Source of the DNA: Collimonas arenae
Lineage (GTDB): Bacteria; Pseudomonadota; Gammaproteobacteria; Burkholderiales; Burkholderiaceae_D
Length of the DNA stretch: 64,000 bases
Direction: 5' to 3'
Assembly (NCBI RefSeq): GCF_001584165.1
Contig: NZ_CP013233.1
Coordinates: 4,658,620-4,722,619, forward strand
Shown here: positions 62,276 to 64,000 of the stretch, piece by piece
Position numbering within the stretch: the first letter of the stretch is position 1
Layout: every line of letters begins with the position of its first letter
Notes under the pieces: model-generated
Seen by the model: the letters and a program-made list of their open reading frames with translations, nothing else
What the model was told of the DNA's origin: nothing
The model's database searches: none
Position numbers and translations under genes: made by a program

Positions 62276-63936
62276 TTAGGCCTTGGCTGTTCCCATCTTG
62301 CGGGTGATCACCCATTGCTGCGCGATCGACAGGATGTTGTTGGTAACCCAGTACAGCACCAGACCGGATGGAAGAAGAAGAACATGACCGAGAAAATCAG
62401 CGGCATGAACATCATCACCTTGGCTTGCATCGGATCCGGTGGGGTCGGATTCAACTTGGTCTGGATGAACATCGAAATCGCCATCACGATCGGCAGGATG
62501 TAGAACGGATCCGGTGCTGCCAGATCGTGGATCCAGCCGAGCCATGGTGCGTTACGGAATTCAACGCTGGCCAGCAATACCGAGTACAGCGACAAGAACA
62601 CCGGGATCTGAATCACGATCGGCAGACAGCCGCCGAGCGGGTTGATCTTTTCTGTCTTGTACAGCTCCATCATCGCCTGGTTCATCTTTTGCGGTTCGGA
62701 CTTGTAACGCTCGCGGATCGAAGTCATCTTCGGTGTCACCAGCTTCATCTTGGCCATGCTGCGATAGCTCGCTGCCGACAATGGGAAGAACGCCAGCTTG
62801 ATCAGAAGCGTCAGGCAGATGATGGTCCAGCCCCAGTTTCCGAGGATTTTGTGGATTTGCGTCATCAGCCAGAAAATCGGTTCGGCGATGATTTTCTGCC
62901 AGCCGTAATCCTTGACCAGGGTCAGGCCAGGCGCCAGTTTTTCCAGCACGGCGGTTTCTTCCGGACCGGAGAACAGGCGCGCATCCATGGTGACGCTGGC
63001 GCCCGGTGCAATCGTGCCCAGCGGCAGGATATTGCCCACTGCATACAGGTTGGTTGCCAGCTTCTTGGTGAAGATTTCACGTGGCGCCTTGTCCTGCGGG
63101 ATGAATGCCGAAACAAAGTAATGCTGCATCAGCGCAAACCAGCCATCGTCAGCCTTGAAAGCGTGCTCGGCGTTGCCCTTTTCAATGTTCTCGAAAGTGA
63201 ATTTCTGGAACTTGCTGGCATCGGTATAGACCGACGCGCCGGTAAAGGTATGCACGAAACGCTGTTCGCCGGCCGGCGCATTGCCGTCACGCACCAGTTG
63301 CAGGTACAGCGAAGGCGAGATCGGCGCACCAGTATCGTTGGTGACGGTGTGCTTGACGTCAATCGTGTACTCGCCGCGTGTGAAGGTGAACGTCTTGGTC
63401 AGCTTGACGCCGCCTTCGGTCGATTCCAGCACCAGTTGCACCTGGTTGCCGTTGTCCAGCGTACGCGGACCAGGCAAGGCCGTGAACGGCGACTTGTGGT
63501 TAGGGAACGGACCGCCGATCAGGCCGGTTTCAGCCAGATAGGTGCGGGTTGGGCTGGAGTCGAACAACACCAGGTTCTTGGTTGGGTCAACCGTGTCTTT
63601 TTGCGTCAGCAGTTCCAGGCGCTTCAGTTCGCCACCGACGGTATCGATGTCAGCTTTGACGACATCGGTAGTGATGGTGATGATTTCGCCCTTGGCGGCA
63701 ACAGCCGAGGTTGCAGCAGGCACGGCGCCTGCGCCGGCGGCAGTTGTCGCCGAAGCTTGTGGCACGTCGGTGCTGGCGCTGGCGGCTGAGCCGGCAGGAC
63801 CTGTAGCAACGGGAGCTGTCTGGTTGGCGCTAGGGAAGAACAGCGACGGTTGGCCGTTATGGCGCTGCCATTGGTCCCAAAGGAACAACAGCGAGACCGA
63901 AAATACAACCCACAGGACGGTACGTTTGATATCCAT
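62276..63936 (-). CDS. yidC: Membrane protein insertase YidC, frameshifted as sequenced
   Basis: YidC inserts and folds inner-membrane proteins, alone or with Sec. The N-terminal helix ([20 protein letters not shown]), large periplasmic domain and core helices read from ATG 63936 to SVMFFFF; the last ~32 residues ([20 protein letters not shown]...) read in another frame to 62276. One missing C at about 62369-62371 (CCC as CC) explains it. Restored length is ~553. YidC is essential, so this is almost surely a sequencing error. Confidence 0.95.
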
Positions 63937-63955
63937 AAGAGTATTTATCTATGAT

Positions 63956-64000
63956 TCAGGAATGGCTGCAACCGCACGATCGGGAAGCCGATGCGGAAGT
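63956..64000 (-). CDS. Possible C-terminal end of yidD (partial)
   Basis: Upstream of yidC a minus-strand frame runs off the window edge and stops at TGA 63956-63958, ending ...SRSCGCSHS. yidD is the gene normally found here. Only 14 codons are visible, so identity rests on position. Confidence 0.35.
   Translation of the reverse strand, partial: TSASASRSCGCSHS

Noticed and set aside
62368..63789. 473-codon plus-strand frame opposite yidC
   Set aside because: Shadow of yidC; composition is His/Arg/Gln-rich as expected from antisense of a GC-rich gene.
1..64000. CRISPR arrays, prophage, IS elements, tRNA or rRNA genes
   Set aside because: No regularly spaced repeats, transposase or integrase motifs, or cloverleaf and rRNA sequences were recognised. 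The only direct repeat of note is the origin-like module.

Overview
This window looks like origin-proximal chromosome from a betaproteobacterium, most likely family Oxalobacteraceae (Collimonas/Herbaspirillum/Janthinobacterium-like). The reasons are moderately high GC, the parB-parA-rsmG-mnmG block and the yidC-mnmE pair, a Bug (TctC-like) receptor beside a TctD/TctE-type two-component system, and Burkholderiales-style solute uptake genes. No phage, insertion sequence, CRISPR array, rRNA or tRNA gene was found. Genus is inference only.

Layout. 0.2-4.9 kb: parB, parA, rsmG, mnmG (minus strand), then two parS sites, one lying in the stem-loop of a transcription terminator. 5.1-14.8 kb: a TauE/SafE exporter, a complete Liv-type ABC transporter (livG-livF-livK-livH-livM), a GMC alcohol oxidase-type dehydrogenase, a CoA-acylating semialdehyde dehydrogenase and a divergent LysR regulator; the last three resemble the 3-hydroxypropionate catabolic locus of pseudomonads. 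15.7-16.5 kb: an AT-rich, DnaA-box-rich non-coding region made of two in-register copies of a ~220 bp module, the best candidate for oriC. 16.6-17.9 kb: aspartate carbamoyltransferase with an extra N-terminal helix-turn-helix-like domain.

18-31 kb: an AsmA protein, a DUF3300 lipoprotein, putA with a divergent Lrp-type regulator, a LacI-type repressor divergent from a gluconate kinase with a perfect palindromic operator between them, and a LysR regulator. 31-43 kb: a small-protein pair, GTP-type PEP carboxykinase, a D-2-hydroxyacid dehydrogenase, a three-subunit membrane-bound FAD sugar/gluconate dehydrogenase, a short asparaginase, an M3 peptidase lipoprotein and a porin. 44-52 kb: an AfuABC-type ABC transporter, a Bug receptor, a two-component system and an FrmR/CsoR-type regulator. 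52-58 kb: minor pilins pilV and pilX, a short pilY1, a pilin, and several small secreted or membrane proteins. 58-64 kb: an AI-2E family transporter, an AT-richer methyltransferase, mnmE and yidC.

Five genes (mnmG, pckA, the dehydrogenase small subunit, the TctE-like kinase, yidC) each need exactly one extra base to read through, and pilV may be a sixth. Every lesion is a one-base loss in or beside a short G/C run. Since yidC and mnmG are core genes, this looks like sequencing error rather than decay.
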